Below are positions 10,913 to 21,700 of a stretch of DNA of 64,000 bases, one piece after another. Both the position numbers and the translations under genes were made by a program. The stretch comes from Semisulcospira habei (lineage: Eukaryota > Mollusca > Gastropoda > Semisulcospiridae): positions 236,260,329-236,324,328 of the forward strand of contig BTPG01000004.1 of the NCBI GenBank assembly GCA_036245525.1, given 5' to 3'. The number at the start of each line of letters is the position of its first letter. Positions within the stretch are counted from its first letter, which is position 1. Under the pieces are notes generated by a model. The model did no database searches. It had not been told where the DNA came from and was given only the letters and a program-made list of their open reading frames with translations.

Positions 10913-12094
10913 GTGTCCGCTACAGCAGCCCAGTCGGTCGGGAAAATGACCATGAACAAACCCAAGCTGATCCCATCATGTGAAGATGTGAGGAATGTCC
11001 AACAGCTTCTTGAGACAAGGATGGTTTCGGAAGATTATCCGACAGTGGTTAAAGCAACTCTTTGTGCTGTATCACTTTTCAACCGAAAACGAGGGGGAGA
11101 AGTTCAGAGAATGAAGGTGTCAGACTTCCAGAATGCTAAGATTAGATCGATCACCAATCAGGATATCTTGAAAGGTCTCACAGAGGTTGAGAAGAAAATG
11201 GTGAATCATTTTCAGCGAGTGGAAATCAGAGGCAAGTTTAATAGGAGTGTTCCCGTTTTGCTGACGAAGAAGATGATGACAACTGTGGACAGAATCCTTC
11301 AAATGAGGCAATCAGTGCCAGCTCTCGCTGATTCCCAGTACATCTTTGCCACACCTTCTGGTCAGAGGCCTTACAGAGGCTATGATGTTCTGAAGGCCCA
11401 TGCCCTAGAAGCAGGGGTGTCATACCCAGCCATGTTCACATTTACTCAGTTACGGAAGCAGGTTGCAACTTTGGCTCAGTCAATGGCCATCTCGGAGTTA
11501 GACCAGGATCAGCTGGCAGATTTCCTTGGCCATGATATTCGGATACATCGCCATATCTACCGCCAACCTCAAGACGTCCTTCAAAAGGCAAAAGTGGCAA
11601 AGATTCTTCTGTCAGTTAACAATGGGATGACAGATTTTGAGAGTTGCATTAGAGCTGAGCTGGGCGATGATGAAGAGATTGACTTTGACAATGAAGACAC
11701 ATCAGAAAATGGCAGAGAGGTCTCGGGGGGGGGGGGGGGGGGGGGGGGAACAGCACCTGTGAATGAAGCAAGTAGCAAGTCAACAACACAGGAATCGATG
11801 AGCATGACGGAGAAAAGACGTCCAGAGCCTGATGACAATCTAGATAGTTTTGATGATGACAGTACTGCGTCAGCTCCTATTCGAAAGAAAGCTAGATTTA
11901 CAAGGAAACCATGGGGGGAAGCTGAAGAGAAAGCTGTTCAAACTCGTTTCAAGACACACCTCGTCATGAACAAACTTCCTGGAAAGGCCGAGATACAGCA
12001 CGCAATGGCAGAAGAGCCCTCACTTAGACATAGGCGCTGGACAAACATTAAGGATTACGTCCGCAACAGACTGAAAAAGTTACAAAAGAAATGA
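10913..12094 (+). CDS. Tyrosine-recombinase-like domain with SANT/Myb-like tail
   Basis: This open stretch is 394 codons long including the stop. The first ATG is at 10946, but homology begins upstream, so this is the 3' part of a longer gene. Candidate catalytic residues are Arg in NRKRGGE (11090), Lys in IRGKF (11234), Arg in TQLRK (11453), His in LGHD (11531) and Tyr in HIYRQ (11558). The His-to-Tyr distance of nine residues equals that of XerD and Cre (Trp in Cre). The box II His is replaced by Thr. Tyrosine recombinases cut and rejoin DNA through a Tyr-DNA link. A Gly/acidic linker follows, then a tail with KPWGEAEEK and RRWTNIKDYVRNR, resembling a DNA-binding SANT/Myb fold. It may be a Crypton-like or domesticated element; function is unknown. 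Confidence 0.7.
   Translation: MSATAAQSVGKMTMNKPKLIPSCEDVRNVQQLLETRMVSEDYPTVVKATLCAVSLFNRKRGGEVQRMKVSDFQNAKIRSITNQDILKGLTEVEKKMVNHFQRVEIRGKFNRSVPVLLTKKMMTTVDRILQMRQSVPALADSQYIFATPSGQRPYRGYDVLKAHALEAGVSYPAMFTFTQLRKQVATLAQSMAISELDQDQLADFLGHDIRIHRHIYRQPQDVLQKAKVAKILLSVNNGMTDFESCIRAELGDDEEIDFDNEDTSENGREVSGGGGGGGGTAPVNEASSKSTTQESMSMTEKRRPEPDDNLDSFDDDSTASAPIRKKARFTRKPWGEAEEKAVQTRFKTHLVMNKLPGKAEIQHAMAEEPSLRHRRWTNIKDYVRNRLKKLQKK
11727..11749 (+). repeat. Poly-G tract in the coding linker
   Basis: A run of about 22 G encodes a Gly stretch in the linker between the recombinase-like and SANT-like regions. It keeps the frame open as written. Such runs are length-unstable and error-prone, so the frame relation across it should be treated with care. 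Confidence 0.8.
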
Positions 12095-12518
12095 ATTGAG
12101 GTTCCCCGCCACTCGCGGCATTTTCGGTTTTATACAGATTTATTACAAGAGTGTTATTATTGGGGTGGTTTCAGCATGTATAGCCTGCTTTTTTTATCTG
12201 ATGGATGCCTGGATCATTTTGTATACTGTATAACCTTTGGATTTGCAAAACGAAACAGCCGGCTGGGGACAAAAGACAATAATAAGATAAGATAAGAAAA
12301 CCATTGACAACGTAAAGATTGATTACAAGAGTGTTATTAGGGGGAGGGGGGGGGGGGGCCTGGATCATTTTGTAATATACTGCATACCATTTTTAAAACT
12401 CTGCAAATGGAAGAATGGTTGGTTGTTGGGGACGAAAAACAATAATAAAGGCTGAAGTTTCAAGTGATTTCTTATGTTGTCAGTTAATTAATTAATGTCA
12501 GTGTTCTGTTCTGTCATA
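12095..12518. other. 3' flank of the recombinase-like gene
   Basis: It holds two related copies of about 180 bp (roughly 12140-12290 and 12320-12450) sharing TTACAAGAGTGTTATTA, CCTGGATCATTTTGTA and GACAATAATAA, so there is a local duplication. An AATAAAGG near 12443 could serve as a polyadenylation signal. There is no coding content. Confidence 0.5.
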
Positions 12519-12730
12519 TTAACTCATTCTACCCCGAGACCGGAATCCCCAAATGTTGAAGTCGTCTCAGAAGACTGCGTTGCAGTGCAGACACAGATCC
12601 ACCATGATAGTTCAAGGGTGATGCCAGAATAGCTTGGCGCCCATAGGCGCCAAGCTATTCTGGCATCACCCTTGAACTATCGTGGTGGATCTTTATTTTC
12701 CTGTGGTGTGTCTGGGGTAGAATAAGTTAA
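12519..12730. mobile_element. Palindromic MITE, second copy
   Basis: It starts TTAACTCATTCTACCCC and ends GGGGTAGAATAAGTTAA. The hairpin core GATGCCAGAATAGCTTGG / CCAAGCTATTCTGGCATC is perfect over its arms. It is the same family as the element at 9124. Confidence 0.75.
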
Positions 12731-12916
12731 GCCCAAATGTTGAAGTCGTCTTCAGAAGACTGCGTTGCAGTGCAGGACACAGCTCCACCATGATAGTTCA
12801 AGGGTGATGCCAGAATAGCTTGGCGCCCATAGGCGCCAAGCTATTCTGACATCACTCTTGAACTATCGTGGTGGATCTTTATTTTGCTGTGGTGTGTCTG
12901 GGGTAGAATAAGTTAA
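12731..12916. mobile_element. Palindromic MITE, third copy, tandem
   Basis: It directly follows the second copy and shares its TTAA. It repeats the CCCAAATGTTGAAGTCGTC segment but lacks the first terminal repeat, and ends GGGGTAGAATAAGTTAA. The head-to-tail arrangement suggests a local duplication. Confidence 0.7.
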
Positions 12917-13076
12917 GTGTTAGTTTCTTCGTCTGGGTCTTTTTCTATCTTTCATATTTTTCCACACTTTTTGACCCGCATCATACTGAGGCTAAAAGCT
13001 TCAAATTTTTTCACTGCAATAATTCTATGCAAGCTACATTACAGTACTTACAGATGAGGACATAGACCAATGGCTT

Positions 13077-13153
13077 TAGTTCAAGGGTGGTGCCACAATA
13101 GCTTGGCGCCTAGAGGCACCAAGCTATTCTGGCACTAACCCTTGGACTATTTC
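13077..13153. mobile_element. Diverged MITE hairpin core
   Basis: TAGTTCAAGGGTGGTGCC and an inverse arm (GGCACTAACCCTTGGACTA) surround GGCGCCTAGAGGCACC. Terminal repeats cannot be found, so this is an older or partial copy. Confidence 0.55.
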
Positions 13154-13780
13154 AGTCACACTTGTTGCACACACTGGTGTATTCCGAATGATAAGGGTTA
13201 ATATTCAAAATGCTCTGTTGCTGTTTGTCTGAAACTCCAGAGTACTCAAAACCAAAAAAAAGTCCTTTAATTTCCAGAATACATTATGTTGATTTTCACA
13301 TCAATGCCATGATAAACTGTTTTGCTTCAGAAGGACAAAACGCAGCAATGTTTAAAAGATTTCCTCTTTAAAAATCATAATCGAAAGGTTACGGGCCAGT
13401 GTTTATTGAATTTTGCACCATACAATGTTAAAAATGTTAAAGCACACATACACATTAAGTTGGGAAAAAAATTAATGTGAAAAAGAAGTATTCCATGAAC
13501 ATCACCTTATTACAGACGCATACTGTTGTGAAGACACCCATTTTGACTGTAATGCCACTTTTTGTGTGTGAGGCACCCACATTATTGGTAGAAACCCATT
13601 TTTTCCATCTAGTGGCTCTGTTTCTTGAAAATGTCTATTTTATTGTAAGTTATAGAGCTTAGTTATAAGGTGAGTTCTAAACATTCGCATCAATTCCAGA
13701 GTAATAATAAGAGTATTCTAGAATAAATAGAAATATGGGAACCCATTTTGACATAAAATGGTAGGTAACCCACTCTGACG
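13154..13780. other. AT-rich intergenic, nothing recognised
   Basis: No domain, RNA gene or shared repeat was seen. Two phrases ending in CCATTTT about 60 bp apart (13540-13605) look like a weak duplication. Confidence 0.4.
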
Positions 13781-13795
13781 CTTTTGTCTGCATGT

Positions 13796-13858
<63 letters not shown>

Positions 13859-14085
13859 TATGTATGTATGTATGTATGTATGATGTATGTATGTATGTAT
13901 GTATGTATGTATGTATGTATGTATGATGTGCGTATGTATGTATGTATGTATGTATGTATGTATGTATGTATGTATGTATGTATGTATGTATGATGCTCCA
14001 AAATTTGCAAAATTGAATTAATTATTATTGAAAAAGTTGAAGAGTACAATGCTGGATTACGAACTCATTCAGTATCTCCCTTTAA
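13781..14085 (-). repeat. (TG)n and (GTAT)n arrays plus foldback-family remnant
   Basis: TG repeats (13797-13855) and GTAT repeats with two ATG slips (13857-13992) are followed at 14020-14080 by AATTAATTATTATTGAAAAAG...TTACGAACTCATTCA. That segment matches the right arm of the foldback element near 7262-7320. Confidence 0.65.
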
Positions 14086-14500
14086 TCCCCCCCCTCCCCC
14101 CCCCCACCCGCCTGATCCTCACGGGAATGGCACACACAAACACAAACGGCAGAATGGCACACACAAACACAGAAGGCAGACACGGCGCTTTTTACACCGC
14201 TTATACGTTCTGTGGGCTGACGTAAAATAAGTTGGATGGCCCATGCCCATAAAGCCTCTTCTGTATGAGCTTGCATGCATATTCCACCTTTTCCACAATA
14301 CGTTCGCAAATATCATACAAAAATAAAGAAACTGTCTTCCTAAATGAAGGAAAATATCGCGCCAGCTCATACACATGTAAAACACTGACTTGCTGGTGGT
14401 TTGCGTCAATTAGGAAGATTGTATAAAACTCTGACACGTTTGGTGCTTTTACGCCACACACCGTCACTGTTTGATTCTTCTGATGAAATCAAGGAGTCTT
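14086..14500. other. Intergenic, weak tandem repeat only
   Basis: A C-rich run (14090-14107) precedes two copies of ATGGCACACACAAACAC (about 14128 and 14154). The remainder has no recognisable feature. Confidence 0.4.
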
Positions 14501-14504
14501 ACTT

Positions 14505-15062
<558 letters not shown>

Positions 15063-15138
15063 GCCAGACCATGAGCCCCACCCGCCTGTTATGTCCTTTG
15101 CATTCTACGGAACGCGCTCCGACCAGCAGCATCCAAAA

Positions 15139-15165
15139 GTCTACCGTATTTTCAATACCGTAGAC
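15139..15165. other. Small inverted repeat beside the YR element
   Basis: GTCTACCGTAT and ATACCGTAGAC pair with one mismatch around a short TTCA loop. The left end of the YR retrotransposon begins three bases later, at 15169. Confidence 0.5.
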
Positions 15166-15496
15166 AAAGTGGTGTTTAGGCGAGGGAGGAGTGATAAACA
15201 TAATTTAAACGGAGGGAAAGAGCACTGAATGCGTGGGTGGGGGGCGGTGTCCAGTAGTACCAAGTACTGAGTAGGCGGGGGAATTTCCCGACTGTGGAAT
15301 GCTATGATGAGAGATGGAGATTGTGAGAGAGATAAAGGGTGGGAAAGTCTGGAGGGGGTGAGTGCGTAGGCGAGTATGAGAGGCGTGAGAGTGAGTGGGA
15401 GGTGGATGCGTGGGCGGTTACAGTAGTGACTAGGGGACGATACGGAATAGTGCGCCAGTCAGCAGCGCAGCAGTCAGAGGACAGCTAGAATTTGAA

Positions 15497-16531
15497 ATGG
15501 CTCTCAAATCAGCGAGAAAGAAGGCTCTACTGAAAAATAGTGAGATGGACCATATTTTCCGTGACTGGGGCCTCGACGAAGAGGTGCAGAGTGCCCTGAT
15601 CAGAGAAAAATTCATCTCTAGGCAAGCACTACTGCTAATGTCTGACGAAGACATTGACGCTCTTTCGCTGAAACGTGGGGACAGAGTAGTGCTCCGTGCA
15701 GCGGTGGCCAAATTCCAAGTGGACAACGGCGGTGGCCCACTGTGCGGCGGACTGGGAGGAGTGTCGGACAACAGCGGCAGTAGAGCGTCACAGACCTTGC
15801 AGGACGCCCTATACAGTACACACCACAGCGGTGCCGGACTGGGTGAACTGTTGCGCGACAGCCTGTGCGTCAGTGGCAACAGTAGCGGGGGTGTAGCAAA
15901 AAGTGGCCGGACCCCGTTACGTATAGTAGATTTTCTGTCTTCAGCGGCAGTGGCAGAGGAAGAAGTGGCACTTGGGGGTGGTGTCACTATAAAGGTGAAC
16001 AGCAAACCGAAGTTGGACAAGGTTTCCCCCGCACACTGGATAGTGGCAAACAGCCGTATTATGGCGGCCCTTATGGACAAACCCACACCGGGTTTCACGC
16101 CGCACGCCTACCTCAAGTACTCGGCGATGGTGGGGGAGCTGGCGGCCAGATACAGCTGGCAAAGTGTCCTGCTGTTCGACGATGAGTATCGTCAGCGGCA
16201 AGGGGCCGAAGCATTCCAGTGGGGCAGGGACGCCCCACACCTGTCCACAGTGGTGCTGCGCGACCGTACTGCGCAATCTGCGATCCCCGCTGGCTCACCT
16301 GCTCGCAGAACAGGAGGAGGGGCGGCCGGACCGCGCCCACAACGCCCCATCGGCCCCTCTGGGAGGGAAGTGTGCCTGCAGTACAACAGAGGGTACTGCA
16401 CCTACGGCGCACGCTGCCAGCTGGACCATGTGTGTGCCGCCTGCGGGAGAGATCATCCGGCGCGGGAACATCGGAGTCGTGACTGTGACACACCTGCAGC
16501 AGCGGCAGGTGGCAAACACGGGACAGCCTAG
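15497..16531 (+). CDS. Gag-like protein with SAM-like domain and CCCH finger
   Basis: The intact ORF encodes 344 residues. Residues about 15-75 (MDHIFRDWGLDEE..., ALLLMSDEDIDALSLKRGDR) look like a SAM domain, an oligomerisation module. This is inferred from the pattern, not from a search. The middle is Gly/Ser-rich and then has a conserved-looking stretch (HWIVANSRIMAALMD, YLKYSAMVGELAARYSW). The C-terminus has C-x7-C-x5-C-x3-H, a canonical CCCH zinc finger (CLQYNRGYC, CTYGARC), followed by a Cys/His-rich tail. The likely role is binding and packaging element RNA. The start was chosen at the first ATG, after the conserved AGCTAGAATTT leader shared with other copies. Copy C (50824 downwards) has lost the finger. 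Confidence 0.75.
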   Translation: MALKSARKKALLKNSEMDHIFRDWGLDEEVQSALIREKFISRQALLLMSDEDIDALSLKRGDRVVLRAAVAKFQVDNGGGPLCGGLGGVSDNSGSRASQTLQDALYSTHHSGAGLGELLRDSLCVSGNSSGGVAKSGRTPLRIVDFLSSAAVAEEEVALGGGVTIKVNSKPKLDKVSPAHWIVANSRIMAALMDKPTPGFTPHAYLKYSAMVGELAARYSWQSVLLFDDEYRQRQGAEAFQWGRDAPHLSTVVLRDRTAQSAIPAGSPARRTGGGAAGPRPQRPIGPSGREVCLQYNRGYCTYGARCQLDHVCAACGRDHPAREHRSRDCDTPAAAAGGKHGTA

Positions 16532-16630
16532 GACACAGCGCAGCAGGTTGCACAAGGCGAGGTAGGCCCCACCCATTTTAGCACTTCTTACCATAGCCCG
16601 TATCCTGCACTAAGTCCATACAACTGTCAA

Positions 16631-18235
16631 TTGTTAGGTTCTGGAGCGTCCATTAGTTCTAAGCTTTTAGTGTGGCAAGACGAATTAGCTTCTGATAAAG
16701 ACAAAAACTTTCTCCTTGAAGGTATCGAACATGGGTTTTATATCACGGACAAGCATCAGACTGTTAGATCTGTAGAGCAGAAAAATCACACATCTGCCTT
16801 AAAAAACAGAGTAGCGGTAGAAAAGGCGCTCATCGATCAGATAAACAAAGGTCATTATATCGTAGCATCTCAAAAACCAACCGTAATTAGCGCTTTGGCT
16901 GCGATCCCAAAAGACGACAATAGCATACGCCTGATACACGACGGCAGCAAGCCTGTAGGACATGCAATGAACGATTACTCAGTACCTGAGACAGTAAAAT
17001 TCCAGACTCTAGCGGACGCGTGCGGACTAGCCAAGTCCGGCTACTGGTGCGCGAAAGTTGACCTTAAGGCGGCATACCGATCTGTGTGTATCCATCCAGA
17101 TAATTACCAAGTCACAGGCCTAAAATGGATTTTTACCGGCGAGCAGAAGCCCACATACCTGTTCGATAGTAGGCTACCCTTTGGTAGTAATGTGGGCCCT
17201 TCGCACTTTCACAGACTCTCGCAGGCAGTTCGCAGATGTATGTTACGGCGCGGCATGACAGGGATAGTAGCGTATATTGACGATTTCTTCATAGCAGCTA
17301 AGTCCAAAGAGGAATGCACTCAAATGATGATGACGCTCATTGCCCTTTTACGTAGATTAGGTTTCAATATTAGCTGGCCTAAGGTGGTGGGGCCTACACA
17401 AACCATTACTTTTCTCGGGATCCAGATCTGCACCCGCACAAGCACCTTGTCATTGGGCGACGACAAGCTACAGCAACTTCACAAACGCTTGCAGCAGTTT
17501 CAAGGCAAAACACGCGCGACAAAGCAAAGCTTGCAGTCACTAGCAGGGTCCCTTAACTGGGCGTGTCAAGCCGTCAAGGGAGGAAAATTTTTTCTCAGGC
17601 GGATTCTTGATACGATTAAACCCCTTCAGCAGCAAAGGCATAAAGCGAGACTCTCACGGGAGTTTCATGCAGACTTACAGTGGTGGCTATCTTACATGCA
17701 TGTTTTTAATGGCACTGTGTATTATGACTCACAAAGCAAGGAACATGTCCATGTTGATGCATGCAACCTGGCGGCAGGCGCGTTCTGGAAAGGAGATTGT
17801 AATTATACACTGTTGTCTTCAGACATGCCGGCAGCCAAGGACTTGCATATTAATTATAAAGAGGTGTGCGCGGTGGTGCAGGCAGTCAACCGGTGGGCCC
17901 CCTCGTGGCAAGGGAAACAGGTGGTCATTCATACGGACAGCACGGTGACAAAGGCTATCATTAACAAAGGGCGCTCAAAAGACCGCTATGTCAATAGTCT
18001 GTTGAGGAAGATGGCATGGGAGTGTGTGAGAATGAATTGCAGCGTGTCAGCAATGCACGTGGCTGGCAGTATGAATGTGTTTGCCGATACTATTTCCCGC
18101 CTGCACGAAGGACGGCTGCCCATGCTACGACAATTTCTAACGAATTGGCACCGGGGCCGACCGCCTGACACCTACCTTCTGAATCATATGTCACAGCCAG
18201 CTCTTGCCTTTGTGCTGTCTAGGTGCCGGGTCTAG
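16631..18235 (+). CDS. Reverse transcriptase-RNase H of the YR retrotransposon
   Basis: The intact ORF encodes 534 residues. The RT shows KVDLKAAYRSVCIHP, the LPFGSNVGPSHFHRL block and YIDD (near 17277), so its catalytic Asp residues are present. The RNase H domain starts near VHVDACNLAAGAFW (first Asp), with NYKEVCAVVQAVNRW (Glu), HTDSTVTKAI (Asp) and a late Asp in NVFADTISRLH. The protein would copy element RNA and degrade the template. The ATG at 16631 may not be the true start, since homology and an open frame extend upstream; translation may continue from gag. It is the best-preserved RT in the window. Copy C carries the same gene with frameshifts. Confidence 0.85.
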   Translation: MLGSGASISSKLLVWQDELASDKDKNFLLEGIEHGFYITDKHQTVRSVEQKNHTSALKNRVAVEKALIDQINKGHYIVASQKPTVISALAAIPKDDNSIRLIHDGSKPVGHAMNDYSVPETVKFQTLADACGLAKSGYWCAKVDLKAAYRSVCIHPDNYQVTGLKWIFTGEQKPTYLFDSRLPFGSNVGPSHFHRLSQAVRRCMLRRGMTGIVAYIDDFFIAAKSKEECTQMMMTLIALLRRLGFNISWPKVVGPTQTITFLGIQICTRTSTLSLGDDKLQQLHKRLQQFQGKTRATKQSLQSLAGSLNWACQAVKGGKFFLRRILDTIKPLQQQRHKARLSREFHADLQWWLSYMHVFNGTVYYDSQSKEHVHVDACNLAAGAFWKGDCNYTLLSSDMPAAKDLHINYKEVCAVVQAVNRWAPSWQGKQVVIHTDSTVTKAIINKGRSKDRYVNSLLRKMAWECVRMNCSVSAMHVAGSMNVFADTISRLHEGRLPMLRQFLTNWHRGRPPDTYLLNHMSQPALAFVLSRCRV

Positions 18236-18700
18236 GCTCAGACACCAGCTACTGCAGGACTAGGTGGCAGGATATCGTGCCAGTGTTTCAAGTTTTGCCG
18301 ACACTGAACACCAAGAGAACATATCAGACTCACTTGCGCTCTTATCTCAGATTTTGCCGTTACCATTAATGAACATCCAGCCGGTACCGGTGTGGGAGAG
18401 AACAGTGACTAGTGATCGCGTTACCGGTCATGTTGCGTCACCCTCTGTGTCCCGTGACGGCAGTGATCATCAGTATGTTTAGAGCGCTAGGCCCAGCGCC
18501 GCCTAAGGCACCGGCCTCCCACATTCGGGGATCAGAGTTCAACAAACTGTTGCGAGAACTGACCTCTGCTGCTGAAGGGGTTTATACAGGCCACAGCGGG
18601 GCTGCCTGGGCCCTGTCTTGTGGAGTGCCTGGCGAGGTGGTGAAGTGTTTGTGGGACTGGGAAAGAACTGCATACCTACCATACTTGGACCAAATACCTC
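18222..18700 (+). pseudogene. Tyrosine recombinase of copy A, internally deleted
   Basis: It begins overlapping the end of the RT ORF, as in copy C. The N-terminal part (ISDFAVTINEHPAG) is frameshifted. By comparison with copy C, several hundred bases are missing near 18411, including the box I Arg (LLRRSNLF). The C-terminal part (LSCGVPGEVVKCL, TAYLPYLDQIP) remains, but the box II HSLRRG is destroyed. The enzyme would normally integrate the circular DNA copy. It cannot be active here. Confidence 0.75.
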
Positions 18701-18732
18701 ATTCTCTTGGCTTGACTTCGCGAACGAAGATT

Positions 18733-21700
18733 TTATAGGAGTTGCCCACGACGTCTGCAGGCTTGTTCGTGGCTGCGGAGGCCAATCCGAGACAGGCAGG
18801 TTCGACCGCAGTGGCTGCAGGGGAAGGTATGGCCAGGGTTCTGAGCTGCGGCATCTCTGTTTTTTCTCCTGAGCCGCTTGTCCTTAAGGCTAGCTCTGTG
18901 AGAGTCCTCAAAGGAGACAGCTGCCTTGTAAATGGTGGAGCGCCAGGTGTCACGGTCCGCAGCAAGCGAAGACCACTGGTGGTGGTCGATTTGGCAGGCA
19001 CTAAGTGACTTCTTGAGACAGTCTTTGTATCTCTTCTTTGGTGCCCCTCTGTCACGGTGTCCAGTAGCAAGCTCACCGAACAGGGTGATCTTTGGTAGGC
19101 GATGATCCTCCATCCTGGAGACATGCCCCGCCCAGCGGAGCTGTGTCCGCAGCAGCAAAGCCTCGATGCTCACAGTTTCAGCCTGTTCAAGGACCTCGAC
19201 GTTGGTGACATAGTCACTCCAGTGAATGCCCAGGATGGTACGCAGGCAGCGCTGGTGGAAGCGTTCGAGGAGTCGTAGTTGGCTGCGGTAGAGGGCCCAG
19301 GACTCGGAACCATACAGCAGGGTGGTGAGGACCACAGCTCTGTACACGCTGATCTTGGTGCCTGTTTTCAGCTGTTGATTGTGCCACACCCGCTTGAAAA
19401 GTCGCCCGAAAGCGCTGTTCGCTTTTGCCAGCCTGCTGTCAAGCTCCTTGTCCAGCTTGGCGTCCGACGTGATAATGCAGCCAAGGTAAGTAAACTGGTG
19501 CACTGACTTTAGTTCAGACTCGCCAATGGTGATGTGAGGAGGGCGATACACTGTCTTGGGCGCCGGCTGATGGAGGACCTCTGTCTTTTTCAGACTGACC
19601 TCGAGTCCAAAGAGCTGGGCAGCGTCTGCGAAGCAAGACGTGATGCGCTGCAGGGCTCTCTCTGTGTGTGCAACGAGGGCAGCATCATCAGCAAAAAGCA
19701 GCTCACGAATCAGTTGGTCTAGGGTTTTCGTGTGGGCCTGCAGTCGTCTGAGGTTGAACAGGCTGCCATCGAGACGATACCTGATGTACACTGCATCGTC
19801 ATCATCGAGGTCCACTGTGGCCTGCTTCAACATCATGCTAAAAAAGATGGTGAAGAGGGTCGGTGCCAGCACGCAGCCCTGCTTTACGCCGTTGAGAATA
19901 GGGAATGGTTCTGAGAGGTCATTGTTGAGTCTGACCTGGCCTTGCTGGTCCTCGTGTAGCTGGACAATCATGTTGAGGAACTTTGGGGGACGGCCAAGTC
20001 GCTCCAGGATCTGTCACATGCCTTGCCTGCTCACAGTGTCGAACGCTTTTGTTAGGTCGACAAATGTTACGTACAGCCCTTTGTTCTGCTCGCGGCACTT
20101 CTCCTGTAGCTGTCTCAGCACAAAGACCATATCGATGGTGCTCCTGTTTGCTCTGAAGCCACACTGGCCCTCTGGGAGTTGGTTTTCAGCGATGGCAGGT
20201 ACCAGCCGATTCAGGAGCAGCCTTGCAAGGATTTTCCCAGCAATGGACAGCAGGGTAATTCCCCGATAGTTGAAACAGTCAGACTTTTCGCCTTTGTTCT
20301 TGTACAGGGTGATAACGACTGCATCACGGAGATCTTTTGGTAGTGTTCCTTCCTCCCAGCAGCAGAGAAAGAGGTCATGGAGCTTGTTGTGCAGTGCTGT
20401 GCCTCCATGTTTCCAGATCTCTGGCGGTATTCCATCAATGCCTGCTGCTTTGCCACTCTTGAGCTGGTGGATGGCTGTGAGGGTCTCTTCAGCGGTGGGC
20501 GGTTCGTCCAATTCAACCTTTACTGGGAGGTGTGGGATTTGTAGGACGACTGCTTCTTGAACAGTGCGCTCAGCACTGAAGAGGCTCTGAAAGTATTCCG
20601 ACCAGCGGTTCAAGATGGAGGTATTATCTGTAAGGAGTGCCTGGCCATTCGCGCTTCGCAGGGGGCTTTGTACCAGGTGCCTGGGGCCATACACTGCTTT
20701 CAGTGCTTCGTAGAAGCCCCTGTAGTCACCATTGTCAGCACAAAGCTGGGTCCTCTGTGCAAGTCTGGTCCACCACTCATTCTGGAGATCTCTGAGCTTG
20801 CACTGAAGACTGCTGCAGACGAAGCGGAAGGCAGACTTCTTCACAGGGCAGGAAGGCTGGGCTAGGTGGGCCTGATGGGCGGCTCTTTTTTTTTTTGCTA
20901 GGTGTTCCTGGATCTCTACATCGTTTTCGTCAAACCAGTCTTTCTTCTTCTTTCTGGCGAAACCCAAGACTTCTGCAGAGGATTTTGCAATAGCAGTTTT
21001 CAGTTGTTCCCAAAGTGTTTCAGGGGAGGAGTCTACTGGGTCCGCTGTGTCTTTGAGCCTGCGCTGTAAATCTGTTTGAAAGGCAGCTTTCACATCGTCA
21101 CGCTGAAGGCTGGCAACATCAAGCTTTTTCTTGGGGGGCCCCCATTTCTTGGGTTTTGGCTTGAAGTGGAGCCTGAGTTTGCAGCGGACAAGGCGGTGGT
21201 CAGTGTGGCACTCTGCGCTGGGCATCGCTCTGGTGAGGAGGACGTCACTGCGGTCCCTCTGACGCACTAGGACATAGTCGATAAGGTGCCAGTGTTTGGA
21301 GCGAGGATGCATCCAGGTGGTCTTTCGACTGTCCTTTTGCTGAAAAGTAGTGTTGGTGATGACCAGTTGCTGCTCCGCACAGAACTCCAACAGGCGGCCA
21401 TTGTCATTGCAGTTCCCCACGCCATGCTTGCCGAGGACTCCTTTCCAGGCTTCAGAGTCCTGGCCCACTCTGGCGTTGAAGTCGCCAAGGATGATGACTT
21501 TGTCGTCTGCAGGGGTACTCTGTAGGAGGCTGCGCAGGTCAGTGTAAAACTTGTCCTTTTCAGCAGGCTCTGCCAGGAGGGTTGGGGAGTACACACTGAG
21601 AAGGGTGACGTGCTGCTGGTGTCTCAGTGGGAGGCGCATGGACATGATGCGGTCTGAGTGGCCCGTTGGTAGGTTTTCCAGCTTAGTCGCAATGGATGTC

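Noticed and set aside
15430..16098. 222-codon minus-strand frame, and the 344-codon plus frame at 50220-51254
   Set aside because: Both are antisense to the gag-like gene of the two YR copies, which has SAM-like and CCCH motifs in the sense frame.
16631..18235. DIRS-1 type adenine methyltransferase domain
   Set aside because: I looked for a methyltransferase motif after RNase H and found none. The element is therefore called only DIRS/Ngaro type.
19279..20865. Several plus-strand frames of 60-210 codons
   Set aside because: They are antisense to the LINE ORF on the minus strand, whose endonuclease and RT motifs are unmistakable. The same applies to 35513-37099 and 44386-46797.
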